A DNA stretch of 64,000 nt from positions 50,568 to 114,567 of the forward strand of contig JACRHH010000022.1 in assembly GCA_016212095.1 (NCBI GenBank), in the 5' to 3' direction. The DNA is from Nitrospirota bacterium. GTDB lineage: Bacteria > Nitrospirota > Thermodesulfovibrionia > SZUA-242. The translations under genes were made by a program, and so were the position numbers. The notes under the pieces were generated by a model, which worked only from the letters and a program-made list of their open reading frames with translations, was not told the DNA's origin and did not search any database. Shown piece by piece: positions 16,811 through 26,296 of this stretch; the first letter of the stretch is position 1; the number at the start of each line of letters is the position of its first letter.

Positions 16811-17203
16811 TTAAAGGCCCTGAGCGGCCCTGATTCGTTTAACTTCCTTGTTCAGCCTTATCCACATATGCCCGCCTGTTCCCACTATCAGAAACATCAG
16901 TATGTGTTTGACTATGATTGCCGGAATCTGGCCCTTTCCCGCGGCGTGCGCCCATTCCAGGTCCATGTAAAACCAGATGCGCGGCACTCCGGCCAGAAGC
17001 ACCCACCAGAGCGCGAACCTGGCAAGTTTCGTAGTGGCGGCATACACGGAGAGAAAATACTTCGTTGTTGCCTGATCTGTAATCCCCTTGAATTTCGTGT
17101 GAAGTATCCAGACGCAGACGCTCGTGGCAAGCAGCAACGCCGTGGCAACGTCGTGAAAGTAGTTGTTCATGAGGATGAATACGCCGAGGGTGGGATCGAT
17201 CAT
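16811..17203 (-). CDS. Small CopD-like membrane protein
   Basis: The protein has 130 residues and about four membrane helices (FHDVATALLLATSVCVWIL, LARFALWWVLLAGVPRIWF, HILMFLIVGTGGHMWIRL), with His residues at helix ends (NNYFHD, VKHILM, GGHMW) that could bind haem or metal. The layout resembles the CopD/DUF2269 group, but the match is weak. The start is ATG 17203; the open frame extends to 17305 without support. It is the first gene of the minus-strand operon and is divergent from the tungstate regulator. Confidence 0.6.
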   Translation of the reverse strand: MIDPTLGVFILMNNYFHDVATALLLATSVCVWILHTKFKGITDQATTKYFLSVYAATTKLARFALWWVLLAGVPRIWFYMDLEWAHAAGKGQIPAIIVKHILMFLIVGTGGHMWIRLNKEVKRIRAAQGL

Positions 17204-17298
17204 TTTGACACCGTTTCTGAAAAGCTTATGTTGCGCGGACTGAATTTCATGGCTGACAACGTTGATAATTCTATCACAATTCAAAATGCAGATGTTGT

Positions 17299-17328
17299 TT
17301 GACACTGCGTTATTCCCTTTTGTATATT
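17299..17328 (+). promoter_or_regulatory. Sigma-70 promoter of the tungstate operon
   Basis: TTGACA (17299-17304) and TATATT (17323-17328) are spaced by 18 bp. The predicted transcription start, near 17335, coincides with ATG 17334, so the regulator mRNA would be leaderless or nearly so. Confidence 0.6.
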
Positions 17329-17333
17329 ACGCT

Positions 17334-17726
17334 ATGCCGCGCATGAAAAATCGTGAACCGAAACAAGGAGAGTCTGTCAGCCGCCTTCGCGGGCGTGTCT
17401 GGATCGATGGAGATGAGGGAACCTACTTGGGTTACGGCAGGATTGTGCTGTTGGAGCGCATTCGCGAGCTTGGCTCGCTTACAAAGGCGGCGCAATCCAT
17501 GGAGATGTCGTATCGCCACGCATGGCAGCTCGTGGATTCCATGAACAGGCAGGCGGGGGAACCGCTGGTGGAGACCTCAACCGGCGGTCGCGGCGGCGGG
17601 GGAGCAAGGCTTACCGAAGCCGGAGAGCGGGCGATTAGCTTATTCTGGCGTTTTTACAACGACTTGCAGGCGTTTCTTGAACAGGAGTCTAAAATATTGT
17701 TTCCGGAGGAGGATAACCATGATTAG
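17334..17726 (+). CDS. ModE/LysR-type HTH regulator of the tungstate operon
   Basis: The protein is about 131 residues long and is the N-terminal winged-helix type found in ModE (RLRGRVWIDGDEGTYLGYGRIVLLERIRELGSLTKAAQSMEMSYRHAWQLVDSMN). It lacks the C-terminal MOP molybdate-binding domains. Such short forms often control tup or mod operons. It starts at ATG 17334 or 17343; no Shine-Dalgarno is visible and the promoter lies immediately upstream. Its 3' end overlaps tupA by 8 bp, which supports a shared transcript and autoregulation. Confidence 0.85.
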   Translation: MPRMKNREPKQGESVSRLRGRVWIDGDEGTYLGYGRIVLLERIRELGSLTKAAQSMEMSYRHAWQLVDSMNRQAGEPLVETSTGGRGGGGARLTEAGERAISLFWRFYNDLQAFLEQESKILFPEEDNHD

Positions 17727-18540
17727 TTTATTCAAAAAAATTGCATCCTTTGTTGCCATTGCCGCATTGTTTGTTCCGGCTATCGCGGGCGCTGAAGGCG
17801 AAATCATCTGCGCCTCAACCACCAGCACCGAGAATTCCGGTCTGTTTGGCCACATTCTGCCGATCTTCGAGAAGCAGACCGGCATAAAGGTGAAGGTTGT
17901 GGCTCGCGGAACCGGCGCGGCCATCGAGATGGGCAAGCGCGGCGACGCCGATGTTGCCTTTGTTCATGCGAAAGAGCAGGAACTGAAGGCTGTGGAAGAA
18001 GGCTTTTTCGTCAACCGGCACGATGTGATGTATAACGACTTCGTGATAATCGGCCCGCCGGATGATCCTGCCGGAATTCGCGGGATGAAAAACGCCGCAG
18101 ACGCCTTCCGCAAATTAGCTAAAAACGCGCCATTCGTTTCGCGCGGCGACAATTCAGGCACACACACCAAAGAACTGTCGATCTGGAAGAAAGCCGGAAT
18201 TGATCCGAAGTCCGGCAAGGCATACATGGAAGTTGGGCAGGGCATGGAGAAAACGATGCGCATAGCAAACGAAAAACGCGCATACACGCTTGCCGACCGT
18301 GGCACATGGCTTGCCGTGAAGGATAAAGACAGGCTTGAGATAGCGGTTCTGTTGGAAGGCGACACGGCGCTGTTCAACCAATACGGCGTTATGGCGGTGA
18401 ACCCGGAAAAGCACAGGCACGTCCGCCACAAAGAGGCGATGGCCTTCATAAACTGGCTGATTGCGGATGAAGGGCAGAAAGCTATCGGCGCATTCAAGGA
18501 CGCAAACGGCAACCAGTTGTTTATTCCGAATGCGAAGTAA
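17719..18540 (+). CDS. tupA: Tungstate ABC transporter substrate-binding protein
   Basis: This is a periplasmic tungstate-binding protein. The signal peptide (FVAIAALFVPAIAGA) is followed by EIICASTTSTENSGLFGHI, which contains the TTS-TENSGL segment characteristic of TupA, then VVARGTGAAIEMGKRGDADV and FVSRGDNSGTHTKELSIW, the second oxyanion-binding loop. The start is ATG 17719 with GGAGGA upstream, inside the end of the regulator gene. Tungstate serves tungsten enzymes such as aldehyde oxidoreductases and some formate dehydrogenases, none of which is in this window. Confidence 0.93.
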   Translation: MISLFKKIASFVAIAALFVPAIAGAEGEIICASTTSTENSGLFGHILPIFEKQTGIKVKVVARGTGAAIEMGKRGDADVAFVHAKEQELKAVEEGFFVNRHDVMYNDFVIIGPPDDPAGIRGMKNAADAFRKLAKNAPFVSRGDNSGTHTKELSIWKKAGIDPKSGKAYMEVGQGMEKTMRIANEKRAYTLADRGTWLAVKDKDRLEIAVLLEGDTALFNQYGVMAVNPEKHRHVRHKEAMAFINWLIADEGQKAIGAFKDANGNQLFIPNAK

Positions 18541-18543
18541 TCA

Positions 18544-19236
18544 GTGAACGCCCTGAGCCGCGCCTTCTCCCTCATCACCGGCCTCGACAGCGAGCTTGCC
18601 GAAATAATCGCGCTTTCGCTCAGGGTTTCGCTTTCCGCGCTGTTAATCGCAACTGCCGCCGGACTGCCGCTTGCCGCGCTTATCGGCTTCCGGCGGTTCC
18701 AGGGCAGGAGCATCGTTATCAGCATTCTGAACAGCTTCATGGGCTTGCCGCCGGTGGTGGTCGGGCTTGTTGTCTATCTGCTTCTTTCCCGAAGCGGGCC
18801 GCTTGGGTTCATGGCGCTACTCTATACATCATCGGCGATGATCATCGCGCAGAGCATTTTGGCGTTTCCTATTGTGGCGTCGCTTTCGCACGCAGCAATT
18901 TCCGAGGTCGATCCGGTGATCGCCCAGGCCGCAAGAACGCTTGGGGCAACTCCGGCCCAGACCGCCATGGCCGTTATCCGCGAGGCGCGCTACGGAATAA
19001 TGGTCGCGGTTATCGCTGCGTTCGGGCGCGTGATGGCCGAGGTGGGCGCAATATTGATGGTTGGAGGCAACATCGCCGGTTTCACGCGGGTGATGACCAC
19101 AACCATCGTGATGGAAACCGACAAGGGCAATTTCGAGCTTGCGCTTGCCTTGGGAATAATCCTGATAGCGCTGTCCCTTTTAATTAACCTTGCGCTTCAC
19201 GCCGTGCAGAAGCGCGGGCTGGCCGGGGCGAAGTGA
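18544..19236 (+). CDS. tupB: Tungstate ABC transporter permease
   Basis: The permease has 230 residues and five to six membrane helices. The EAA loop is DPVIAQAARTLGATPAQTAMAVIREARYG, and GRVMAEVGAILMVGGNIAGFTRVMTT is typical of TupB. The start is GTG 18544, three bases after the tupA stop. It overlaps the ATPase start (TGATG). Confidence 0.92.
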   Translation: MNALSRAFSLITGLDSELAEIIALSLRVSLSALLIATAAGLPLAALIGFRRFQGRSIVISILNSFMGLPPVVVGLVVYLLLSRSGPLGFMALLYTSSAMIIAQSILAFPIVASLSHAAISEVDPVIAQAARTLGATPAQTAMAVIREARYGIMVAVIAAFGRVMAEVGAILMVGGNIAGFTRVMTTTIVMETDKGNFELALALGIILIALSLLINLALHAVQKRGLAGAK

Positions 19237-19889
19237 TGCTGCGTTTCAGAATTTCTGGCATACGGAAATCATACGACGGCATCGAGGTGCTGAGCGGCTG
19301 CACAGTCGATTTTGCCGGGCCGGGCGTTTACGCGCTCACAGGCCCGAACGGCTGCGGAAAATCCACGTTCCTGCGTATATGCGCCATGCTTGAGCCGCCG
19401 GACGCGGGCGAAGTTGTTTACTCCGACGACAGAGGCGCGCTGCCGCCATCTATTCGGCTCATGCGCCGCGTGACGCTTGTGCTGCCGAAAGTTGGGCTGT
19501 TTAACGCATCTGTGCTTCGAAATGCCGCTTACGGGCTTCATCTGCGCGGAATCAAGGGCCGCGAGGCCGATGATCGTGCAGGCCATGCGCTTGAACTGGC
19601 CGGGCTGGCACGCAAGCGCAACCAGAACGCGCTCACGCTCTCAAGCGGCGAGGCGCAGCGTCTGGGCATCGCCCGCGCGCTGGTGATCGAGCCTGAAGTG
19701 TTGTTTCTGGATGAGCCGACCGCGTCGGTTGACGAGAGGAATACGGCCTTGATCGAGGAAATCATTCAGTCGCTTCGGCGCGAGGGGAAAACTATTATTG
19801 TCATTACCACCCACGACCGCCATCAAGCCGAGCGGCTTGCCGACATCTCAATAGTAATGAAGGTAGGGGAAATAACCGCTCAGGGTTAG
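19236..19889 (+). CDS. tupC: Tungstate ABC transporter ATP-binding protein
   Basis: This is a compact 217-residue ABC ATPase with Walker A GPNGCGKST, signature LSSGEAQRLGIARAL, Walker B VLFLDEPTASVD and H-loop VITTHDRHQAERL. ATG 19236 shares a base with the tupB stop; a GTG at 19233 is possible. It completes tupABC. No MOP regulatory domain follows, unlike ModC. Confidence 0.92.
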   Translation: MLRFRISGIRKSYDGIEVLSGCTVDFAGPGVYALTGPNGCGKSTFLRICAMLEPPDAGEVVYSDDRGALPPSIRLMRRVTLVLPKVGLFNASVLRNAAYGLHLRGIKGREADDRAGHALELAGLARKRNQNALTLSSGEAQRLGIARALVIEPEVLFLDEPTASVDERNTALIEEIIQSLRREGKTIIVITTHDRHQAERLADISIVMKVGEITAQG

Positions 19890-19892
19890 AAA

Positions 19893-20780
19893 TTACCTGG
19901 CCGCCGCAAAATCCAGGATGTAACTCAGAGCCGGGATCATCACGCAAAAAACCAGAATCCATTTTATAACCTTTGCCGGAACACGCTTTTGAAACCTCGC
20001 GCCGCAGTATATTCCCGCGAAACCGCCTACTCCAAACAGAATGCCGAGCATCCAGTCCGGAGCAATTGCGGTTCCCTGAAAATAGCCCCCAATCAACTGA
20101 TAGATAAAAACTGCGGCAAGCGACGTGGTGAACGTTCCCATCAAGGCCGCGCCAGCCACGGTGTAGACCGGAAGCCCGAAGATGCTTACAAAAAACGGCG
20201 CTATTATTGCGCCGCCGCCGATTCCGTACACTCCGCCTATAATGCCGACGACAAGGCTCAATGCCATTATCCCGATGGAGTTTACCTTGTAAGTTCTGCC
20301 CTGAAATTCGTACCCCACTTTTCTGAATCCGTAATGCGTGATGGTGACGGCGGTCATTTCGGCCTGTGGCTTCGGTATTTTTGATCCGCCGAGAATGTCC
20401 TTAAGCAGCCTGATGCCGATATAAAAAAGCACCAGTCCGACAAAAAGCTTGAAATCCTTCGGATCGGGCAGGTATTTGACGCGGATGAGCGTGCCGACCA
20501 GTACGCCGGGCAGAGTTCCGGCGACTACCACGATGGCAAGCGGCCAGACCATTCTACCTTCGCGCATGTAACGGTACACGCCTCCGGGAATAGCCACCAC
20601 ATTGAAAAGATGGTTCGTTGCGCTCACGGCTGGCGCATTAAAACCAAGCACGCTCACTTGAAACGGCAGCAGCAGAAAAGCGCCCGACAGCCCGCCCATC
20701 GAGGTGAAAAACGATATTACGAACGATACAAGCGGCAGTACCAGCGGATTAACATCTACACCGGAAACCGGAAAGTGCAT
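19893..20780 (-). CDS. TauE/SafE family sulfite or organosulfur exporter
   Basis: The membrane permease has 295 residues and about eight helices. It contains the repeated family pattern (FFTSMGGLSGAFLLLPFQ near residue 25, IGGVYGIGGGAIIAPFFVSI near residue 185). Families of this type export sulfite, sulfoacetate or similar anions. It is convergent with tupC, with only three bases between them. The actual substrate is not known. Confidence 0.87.
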   Translation of the reverse strand: MHFPVSGVDVNPLVLPLVSFVISFFTSMGGLSGAFLLLPFQVSVLGFNAPAVSATNHLFNVVAIPGGVYRYMREGRMVWPLAIVVVAGTLPGVLVGTLIRVKYLPDPKDFKLFVGLVLFYIGIRLLKDILGGSKIPKPQAEMTAVTITHYGFRKVGYEFQGRTYKVNSIGIMALSLVVGIIGGVYGIGGGAIIAPFFVSIFGLPVYTVAGAALMGTFTTSLAAVFIYQLIGGYFQGTAIAPDWMLGILFGVGGFAGIYCGARFQKRVPAKVIKWILVFCVMIPALSYILDFAAAR

Positions 20781-20892
20781 GTATGGGGCAGTCCTTTCAG
20801 TTGAATTTGTCCGGATAATCTAACACGCCGGATATACCATGTCTAAAGCCACGAGAAAACCTCCGGACGGTTAACCTCCGGCCGGTCGTCAT

Positions 20893-20995
20893 GCCTTCGC
20901 AGGATTGTCAATCCGACAGAACGGTTTGCCTTCGCAGGATTGTCAATCCGACGACAGGTTTGCATTCGCCGGATTGACAATCCGGCGACAGGTTT
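20893..20995. repeat. Three tandem copies of a 34-35 bp palindromic repeat upstream of carA
   Basis: The units start at 20893, 20928 and 20962 and share GC(C/A)TTCGC(A/C)GGATTG(T/A)C and then AATCC(G/A). Each holds an inverted repeat GGATTG-CAATCC. The third unit differs at the centre, giving TTGACA instead of TTGTCA. The 410-bp space between the TauE gene and carA also holds a promoter, a PyrR-like element and a terminator, described separately. Confidence 0.85.
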
Positions 20996-21003
20996 GATTT
21001 AAT
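20974..21003 (+). promoter_or_regulatory. Putative carAB promoter, -35 box supplied by repeat unit 3
   Basis: TTGACA (20974-20979) lies 18 bp before TTTAAT (20998-21003). The predicted start, near 21010, falls directly before the PyrR-type hairpin at 21011. Confidence 0.5.
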
Positions 21004-21010
21004 ACCCCTG

Positions 21011-21043
21011 CCTTTAAATCAGCGCCCTGAGAGGCCGGAAAGG
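21011..21043 (+). promoter_or_regulatory. PyrR-type binding hairpin in the carAB leader
   Basis: An outer stem CCTTT/AAAGG (21011-21015 / 21039-21043) encloses GCCCTGAGAGGCC. This matches the core of the PyrR-binding consensus ARUCCNGNGAGGYU (CC-N-G-N-GAGG-Y). With the terminator at 21087 it forms the layout of a uridine-nucleotide-sensitive attenuator. Confidence 0.7.
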
Positions 21044-21086
21044 TTGAATGCTCCATATGACACTCATGCGTACACTTGCGCTCGCG

Positions 21087-21119
21087 CCTTCTTTCCTGCA
21101 CAGGGGAGGAGGTTTTTTT
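21087..21119 (+). terminator. Leader (attenuator) terminator before carA
   Basis: A 12-bp stem (21087-21098 with 21101-21112, including G-T wobbles) with a CA loop is followed by seven T (21113-21119). It lies about 70 bp before the carA start, as expected for attenuation rather than for the end of a gene. Confidence 0.75.
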
Positions 21120-21190
21120 ATGCCTTTTCCCGGTAAATATAGCCGTCAGCCATTATTGAACATATTGAAATCAAACACGAAGGTGATCGA

Positions 21191-22324
21191 ATGTCTATAA
21201 AAGCTATGCTTGCGCTGTCTGACGGAACGGTTTTCGAGGGCCGGAGCTTCGGCGCGGAAGGCGAAACAATCGGCGAGGTTGTCTTCAACACGTCGATGAC
21301 CGGCTATCAGGAAATTCTGACCGATCCCTCATACAAGGGGCAGATTGTCAACATGACATACACACAGATGGGCAACTACGGCATCTGCGAAGACGACATC
21401 GAGTCGGCGGGCGGCCCGAAGGTTGAAGGCTTCATCGTGAAGGAATCCTTCGATTATTACAGCAACTGGCGAGCCGGAAACTCGCTGCCCACTTACCTGC
21501 GAAACCACGGCATAGTCGGCATCGAGGGGCTGGATACCCGGATGCTCACCCGCCATCTCCGCAATCACGGCGCGCAACCCGGCATTATCTCCACGGTCGA
21601 TCACGACATCGAGAGCCTGCTTTACAAGGTGAGGTCTGCCCCGGCAATTTCAGAACTCGACCTGATAACCGACGTAACCGCCAAAGCCCCGTACAACTGG
21701 CGGGAGCGCGTATGGAGATGGCCGGAAGGGCAAACAAATATGCCTGCCGGAGAAGCGGGACAATACAAGGTTGTCGCCTACGATTTCGGAATAAAGCTCA
21801 ACATACTGCGCCTTCTTGCGGATGCAGGCTGCGACGTGACTGTGGTTCCGGCCAGAACCCCAGCCGAAGACGCGCTTGCGATGAAACCCGACGGCATTTT
21901 CCTTAGCAACGGCCCCGGCGATCCGGAGGCGCTTCCGTATGCCGCCGAAACCGCGCGAAAACTGATCGGCAAAAAACCGGTATTCGGCATCTGCCTTGGC
22001 CATCAGATACTCGGCCTCGCGCTTGGCGGCAAGGCGTACAAGCTCAAGTTCGGCCATCACGGCGGCAACCATCCGGTGAAGGATCTGGAAACCGGCGAGA
22101 TCATGATTACGTCGCAGAACCATAACTACTGCGTTTCGCTCGATTCCATCGGCGGCAGCGTAGTTCTAACGCATACCAACCTCTACGACGGAACCGAGGA
22201 AGGGATGCGCCATCGCGATCTGCCCATGTTCTCGGTGCAGTTCCATCCGGAGGCCGGGCCGGGGCCGAACGACGCCCGCCCGCTCTTCAGGCGTTTCACG
22301 GAGTTGATGGACAGTTGCCGTTGA
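21191..22324 (+). CDS. carA: Carbamoyl-phosphate synthase small (glutaminase) subunit
   Basis: CarA hydrolyses glutamine and passes ammonia to CarB to make carbamoyl phosphate for pyrimidines and arginine. The N-terminal CPSase domain includes [19 protein letters not shown]. The class I glutamine amidotransferase domain has the nucleophile loop [12 protein letters not shown] and the catalytic His/Glu in [11 protein letters not shown]. The length of 377 residues is normal. A Shine-Dalgarno-like AAGGTGAT precedes ATG 21191. The leader holds a PyrR-type attenuator. A small gene lies between it and carB. Confidence 0.97.
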   Translation: MSIKAMLALSDGTVFEGRSFGAEGETIGEVVFNTSMTGYQEILTDPSYKGQIVNMTYTQMGNYGICEDDIESAGGPKVEGFIVKESFDYYSNWRAGNSLPTYLRNHGIVGIEGLDTRMLTRHLRNHGAQPGIISTVDHDIESLLYKVRSAPAISELDLITDVTAKAPYNWRERVWRWPEGQTNMPAGEAGQYKVVAYDFGIKLNILRLLADAGCDVTVVPARTPAEDALAMKPDGIFLSNGPGDPEALPYAAETARKLIGKKPVFGICLGHQILGLALGGKAYKLKFGHHGGNHPVKDLETGEIMITSQNHNYCVSLDSIGGSVVLTHTNLYDGTEEGMRHRDLPMFSVQFHPEAGPGPNDARPLFRRFTELMDSCR

Positions 22325-22890
22325 GTGACGGAAAGGACAAATTTATTCTCCGTTCCAAGGTTGACAGCGGAGCCGTAAGCGCGCTTAACCAGCTTGTTTA
22401 CAACCGCGATCTGGGATCGATATTGTTTGCAGGCGCGGGAGCAGGCATCGGCTACGCGCTGGTTTTCGGAGCGCGAAAACCGGATTTTTATGCGGCCATG
22501 CTGCCGGTTATTGTTTTTATTCCGCTCTGGCTTCTGTTCCGGTTCAGGATACTTCGCGAACGCGTGACAGAGACCGTGATCGACATGGCGGAAGGCACTA
22601 TAACGATAACCGAAACAAAGGCTTTCGGAACGCGGACTGTGAGCGCGTCAGCCGGAAGTGTGCGCATGATCGACGTGGAGGAGATGCCCGCGCCGGATGA
22701 AAGCGACATTCAGGACATCGTGCGCTGGCACAACATCGCCGAGCCGGGCGTTCATGCCAGGCCGCTTCCGGTTTACCGCCTGGTGGTTGCGCTGAACGAC
22801 GGAACGCGGCACTCGGTGATGAGCGGAATATCGGTTGAATCCTTGCTTGCCGAGCGCGAGCGCATGGGAAGATTTATCGGACTGGTTTGA
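22321..22890 (+). CDS. Hypothetical membrane protein between carA and carB
   Basis: The protein has about 190 residues and two central membrane segments ([19 protein letters not shown] and [18 protein letters not shown]), followed by a cytoplasmic beta-rich region like a PH-type bacterial domain ([20 protein letters not shown]). Start codons TTG 22315 or TTG 22321 overlap the carA stop. No family is recognised. Its position suggests co-transcription with carAB but gives no clear function. Confidence 0.7.
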   Translation: MSDGKDKFILRSKVDSGAVSALNQLVYNRDLGSILFAGAGAGIGYALVFGARKPDFYAAMLPVIVFIPLWLLFRFRILRERVTETVIDMAEGTITITETKAFGTRTVSASAGSVRMIDVEEMPAPDESDIQDIVRWHNIAEPGVHARPLPVYRLVVALNDGTRHSVMSGISVESLLAERERMGRFIGLV

Positions 22891-22925
22891 TTTTAAAGTT
22901 AATTCATTCGCGGAGAGTGTGAAAA

Positions 22926-25900
22926 TTGCCAAAGCGTAACGATATTAAAAAGATTCTGCTTATCGGCTCAGGGCCGATCGTCATAGGGCAGGCGTGCGAG
23001 TTCGACTATTCCGGAGCTCAGGCCTGCAAGGCTCTTCGCGAGGAGGGCTACACCGTTGTGCTGGTGAACTCCAATCCTGCCACGATCATGACCGACCCCG
23101 AAATGGCCGACGCCACTTACATCGAGCCGCTTACGCCGGAAATCCTCGAAATGATTATCGAAAAGGAGCGTCCCGACGCGATTCTGCCCACTATGGGCGG
23201 CCAGACCGCGCTGAACCTGACCGTGAAGCTTGCCGAGGCGGGCATTCTGGAGCGGTTCAAGGTGGAACTGATCGGCGCGAACATCGCTGCCATCAAGAAG
23301 GCCGAAGACCGCGAGCTTTTCAAGCAGGCGATGGTGCGCATCGGCGTTGAAGTGCCGAAAAGCGCGGCGGTCAGCACCGTTGACGAAGGAATGCAGGCGA
23401 TGAGTTCCATCGGCTTTCCGGCGATCTTCCGTCCGGCGTTCACGCTCGGCGGAACCGGCGGAGGCATAGCATACAACGCCGAGGAGTATGAGGCGCTGCT
23501 AAAAAAGGGCCTGGATTTAAGCCCGGTTTCGCAGGTGCTTGTCGAGGAGTCGGTAATCGGCTGGAAGGAATACGAGCTTGAGGTGATGCGCGACAGAAAC
23601 GACAATGTGGTCATCATCTGCTCGATAGAAAACATCGACGCGATGGGCGTGCATACCGGCGACTCGATCACCGTGGCTCCGGCCCAGACGCTCACCGACA
23701 AGGAATACCAGAGAATGCGCGACGCCTCCATCGCGGTTATTCGCGAAATAGGCGTTGACACCGGCGGATCGAACATCCAGTTCGGGCTCGACCCCAAAAC
23801 CGGGCGCATGGTGGTTATCGAGATGAACCCGCGCGTTTCGCGCAGTTCCGCGCTTGCCAGCAAGGCCACCGGTTTTCCAATTGCCAAGATCGCGGCCAAG
23901 CTTGCCGTGGGACTCACGCTCGACGAGGTGCGAAACGACATAACCCGTTCAACACCCGCGTCGTTCGAGCCGACAATCGATTACGTCGTCACCAAAATTC
24001 CGCGCTTTGCGTTTGAAAAGTTTCAGGACGCCGACGCAACGCTTACCACGCAGATGAAGTCGGTTGGCGAAGCCATGTCGATCGGGCGGACATTCAAGGA
24101 ATCGCTCCAGAAAGGTCTTCGCAGCCTCGAAACCGGCTCGTTCGGATTTGAGGAAAAGACGCTGGACGACATAAAGTCGAAGCTCACCATCCCGAACGCA
24201 GATAGAATTTGGTACGTCGGCGAAGCCTTCCGCCGCGGCATGACGGTTGAAGAGTTGCACGATCTGACATTCATAGACCCGTGGTTTCTGATGAACATCG
24301 AGCAGATAATCGCGATGGAAGGCGGAATTAAAAAGGAAGCCGGATGCGAGTGCGGCATAAGCGAGGAGACGCTTCGCCGGGCCAAGGAATATGGTTTTTC
24401 GGATCGACGTTTGGCGTCTCTGGCAGGCAAACACGAAGATGACATTAGAAAACTGCGCGCCGAGCACGGAGTTCTGCCGGTTTTCAAGCGCGTGGACACA
24501 TGCGCCGCCGAGTTCGAGGCGCACACGCCGTATCTCTATTCCACATACGAGCGCGAGTGCGAGGCAGAACCGACCGGGCGCAAGAAGGTGATGATACTTG
24601 GCTCCGGCCCGAACAGGATCGGTCAGGGAATAGAGTTCGACTACTGCTGCGTTCATGCGGTGTTCGCGTTTCGGGAGCTTGGGTACGAGACAATAATGGT
24701 CAACTGCAACCCGGAAACGGTGAGCACCGACTACGACACGGCTGACCGCCTCTACTTCGAGCCGCTAACGCTTGAGGATGTGCTGGCGATTGTGGATAAA
24801 GAAAAGCCGGAAGGCGTTGTCGTGCAGTTCGGCGGACAGACTCCGCTGAAGCTGTCGGTTCCGCTTGAGCGAAACGGCGTGAAGATTCTGGGCACTTCGT
24901 CGGATTCCATCGACATCGCTGAAGACCGCAGGCGTTTCAAGGAGATGCTCGACAAGCTTGGCCTGCGGCAGACCGAAAACGGAACCGCAACGAAGGCGGA
25001 CGAGGCGCTTGCGATTGCGGAGGGCATCGGCTATCCGGTGATGGTGCGGCCATCGTATGTGCTCGGCGGGCGGGCGATGGAGATAGTTTACGACGCGGAA
25101 AGCCTCGCCGACTACATGGAGCGCGCGGTTCGCGTGTCGCCGGAGCATCCGGTGCTGGTTGACAGCTATCTTGAGGACGCAATCGAGGTTGACGTTGACG
25201 CAGTGGGCGACGGAACCGACGTGATCATAGGTGGAGTGATGGAGCATATCGAGGAGGCCGGGGTTCATTCCGGCGATTCGGCTTGTTCGATTCCGCCGTT
25301 TTCGCTCAGGCCGGAAATCGTCGAGCAGATCAAGGTTCAGACCATCGCAATGGCGAAAGAACTTGATGTGATCGGGCTGATGAACGTTCAGTTCGCCGTG
25401 AAAGGCGACGAGATATACATTCTTGAGGTTAACCCGCGCGCATCGCGCACCGTGCCGTTTGTGAGCAAGGCAACCGGCGTGCCGCTTGCGAAGGTTGCCG
25501 CTCGCGTATCGGCAGGCGTAACCCTTAAGGATCAGGGGCTGCTGGAAATGCGCGGCATTTCGCATTATGCGGTGAAGGAGGCGGTGTTCCCGTTCGACCG
25601 ATTCTCAGGAGTGGACGCGCTTCTTGGCCCGGAGATGAAATCGACGGGCGAGGTCATGGGAATAGACGACGATTTCGGCAGGGCTTATTCGAAGGCTCAG
25701 GCGGCCAGTTTCAACCAGATTCCGCTTCGCGGCAAGGTTCTTGTGAGTGTGAAGGACAAGGATAAGGACGCGGTTTATCCGATTGTGCGAAAACTGTATG
25801 AGCTCGGCTTCGGGATAATCGCAACCAGCGGAACCGCCGCGTATCTGCGCGACAGGAATATTCCGGCTGCCACAGTGAACAAGATGACAGAGGGACGGCC

Positions 25901-26132
25901 CAATATCGTCGATCTGGTGAAAAACGGCGAGATCAACTACATCATCAACACCGTGGCGGGTTCAAAGGCGCACAAGGATTCCATGTACATCCGCCGGAGC
26001 GCGCTTCAGTACAAGATTCCGTACACGACAACAATAGCCGGAAGCCGCGCCGCAGTGGAGGCGCTGGATGTGATGCTGAGGAAGGGCGTGAATGTGAGAT
26101 CAATGCAGGAGTATCACTCCTGCATTGGTTGA
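22926..26132 (+). CDS. carB: Carbamoyl-phosphate synthase large subunit
   Basis: This 1068-residue synthetase has two homologous ATP-grasp halves ([21 protein letters not shown] at the start, [19 protein letters not shown] near residue 558) and a C-terminal MGS-like allosteric domain ([20 protein letters not shown]). The start is TTG 22926 (MPKRNDIKK, the usual CarB beginning) with a GGAG upstream. The last eight or so codons (QEYHSCIG and stop) are formed by the first copy of a 34-bp palindromic repeat, so the native C-terminus has been replaced or extended. Confidence 0.97.
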   Translation: MPKRNDIKKILLIGSGPIVIGQACEFDYSGAQACKALREEGYTVVLVNSNPATIMTDPEMADATYIEPLTPEILEMIIEKERPDAILPTMGGQTALNLTVKLAEAGILERFKVELIGANIAAIKKAEDRELFKQAMVRIGVEVPKSAAVSTVDEGMQAMSSIGFPAIFRPAFTLGGTGGGIAYNAEEYEALLKKGLDLSPVSQVLVEESVIGWKEYELEVMRDRNDNVVIICSIENIDAMGVHTGDSITVAPAQTLTDKEYQRMRDASIAVIREIGVDTGGSNIQFGLDPKTGRMVVIEMNPRVSRSSALASKATGFPIAKIAAKLAVGLTLDEVRNDITRSTPASFEPTIDYVVTKIPRFAFEKFQDADATLTTQMKSVGEAMSIGRTFKESLQKGLRSLETGSFGFEEKTLDDIKSKLTIPNADRIWYVGEAFRRGMTVEELHDLTFIDPWFLMNIEQIIAMEGGIKKEAGCECGISEETLRRAKEYGFSDRRLASLAGKHEDDIRKLRAEHGVLPVFKRVDTCAAEFEAHTPYLYSTYERECEAEPTGRKKVMILGSGPNRIGQGIEFDYCCVHAVFAFRELGYETIMVNCNPETVSTDYDTADRLYFEPLTLEDVLAIVDKEKPEGVVVQFGGQTPLKLSVPLERNGVKILGTSSDSIDIAEDRRRFKEMLDKLGLRQTENGTATKADEALAIAEGIGYPVMVRPSYVLGGRAMEIVYDAESLADYMERAVRVSPEHPVLVDSYLEDAIEVDVDAVGDGTDVIIGGVMEHIEEAGVHSGDSACSIPPFSLRPEIVEQIKVQTIAMAKELDVIGLMNVQFAVKGDEIYILEVNPRASRTVPFVSKATGVPLAKVAARVSAGVTLKDQGLLEMRGISHYAVKEAVFPFDRFSGVDALLGPEMKSTGEVMGIDDDFGRAYSKAQAASFNQIPLRGKVLVSVKDKDKDAVYPIVRKLYELGFGIIATSGTAAYLRDRNIPAATVNKMTEGRPNIVDLVKNGEINYIINTVAGSKAHKDSMYIRRSALQYKIPYTTTIAGSRAAVEALDVMLRKGVNVRSMQEYHSCIG

Positions 26133-26191
26133 ATCGCCGCAGGAGTATCACTCCTGCATTGGTTGAATCGCCGCAGGAGTATCACTCCTGC
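26105..26191. repeat. Three copies of a 34-bp repeat at the carB 3' end
   Basis: Units start at 26105, 26139 and 26173. Each has the palindrome GCAGGAGT-ATC-ACTCCTGC; the first two also carry the tail ATTGGTTGAATCGCC. The first unit is coding and contains the carB stop. The copies appear identical, which suggests recent expansion. Confidence 0.9.
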
Positions 26192-26214
26192 ATTGGCGCA
26201 TAGATTCTGGAGAA

Positions 26215-26257
26215 CAAAAAACCAACGCGAAGCAGGAACCTAAGTGTCCTGCTTCGC
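26215..26257 (-). terminator. Terminator of the RNA-binding protein gene
   Basis: An 11-bp perfect stem (GCGAAGCAGGA, 26227-26237, with 26247-26257) is followed on the minus strand by a T-rich run ending in TTTTTT (26215-26221). It may also end carB transcripts. Confidence 0.75.
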
Positions 26258-26296
26258 GCTATTTATAGATCAGCTATTTGTAACTGAGGCGCAGAT

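Noticed and set aside
20893..20995. CRISPR array upstream of carA
   Set aside because: The units are tandem and palindromic with no distinct spacers, and no cas genes are near.
26086..26215. CRISPR array at the carB end
   Set aside because: The three 34-bp units are contiguous with no variable spacers, so this is a simple tandem repeat.
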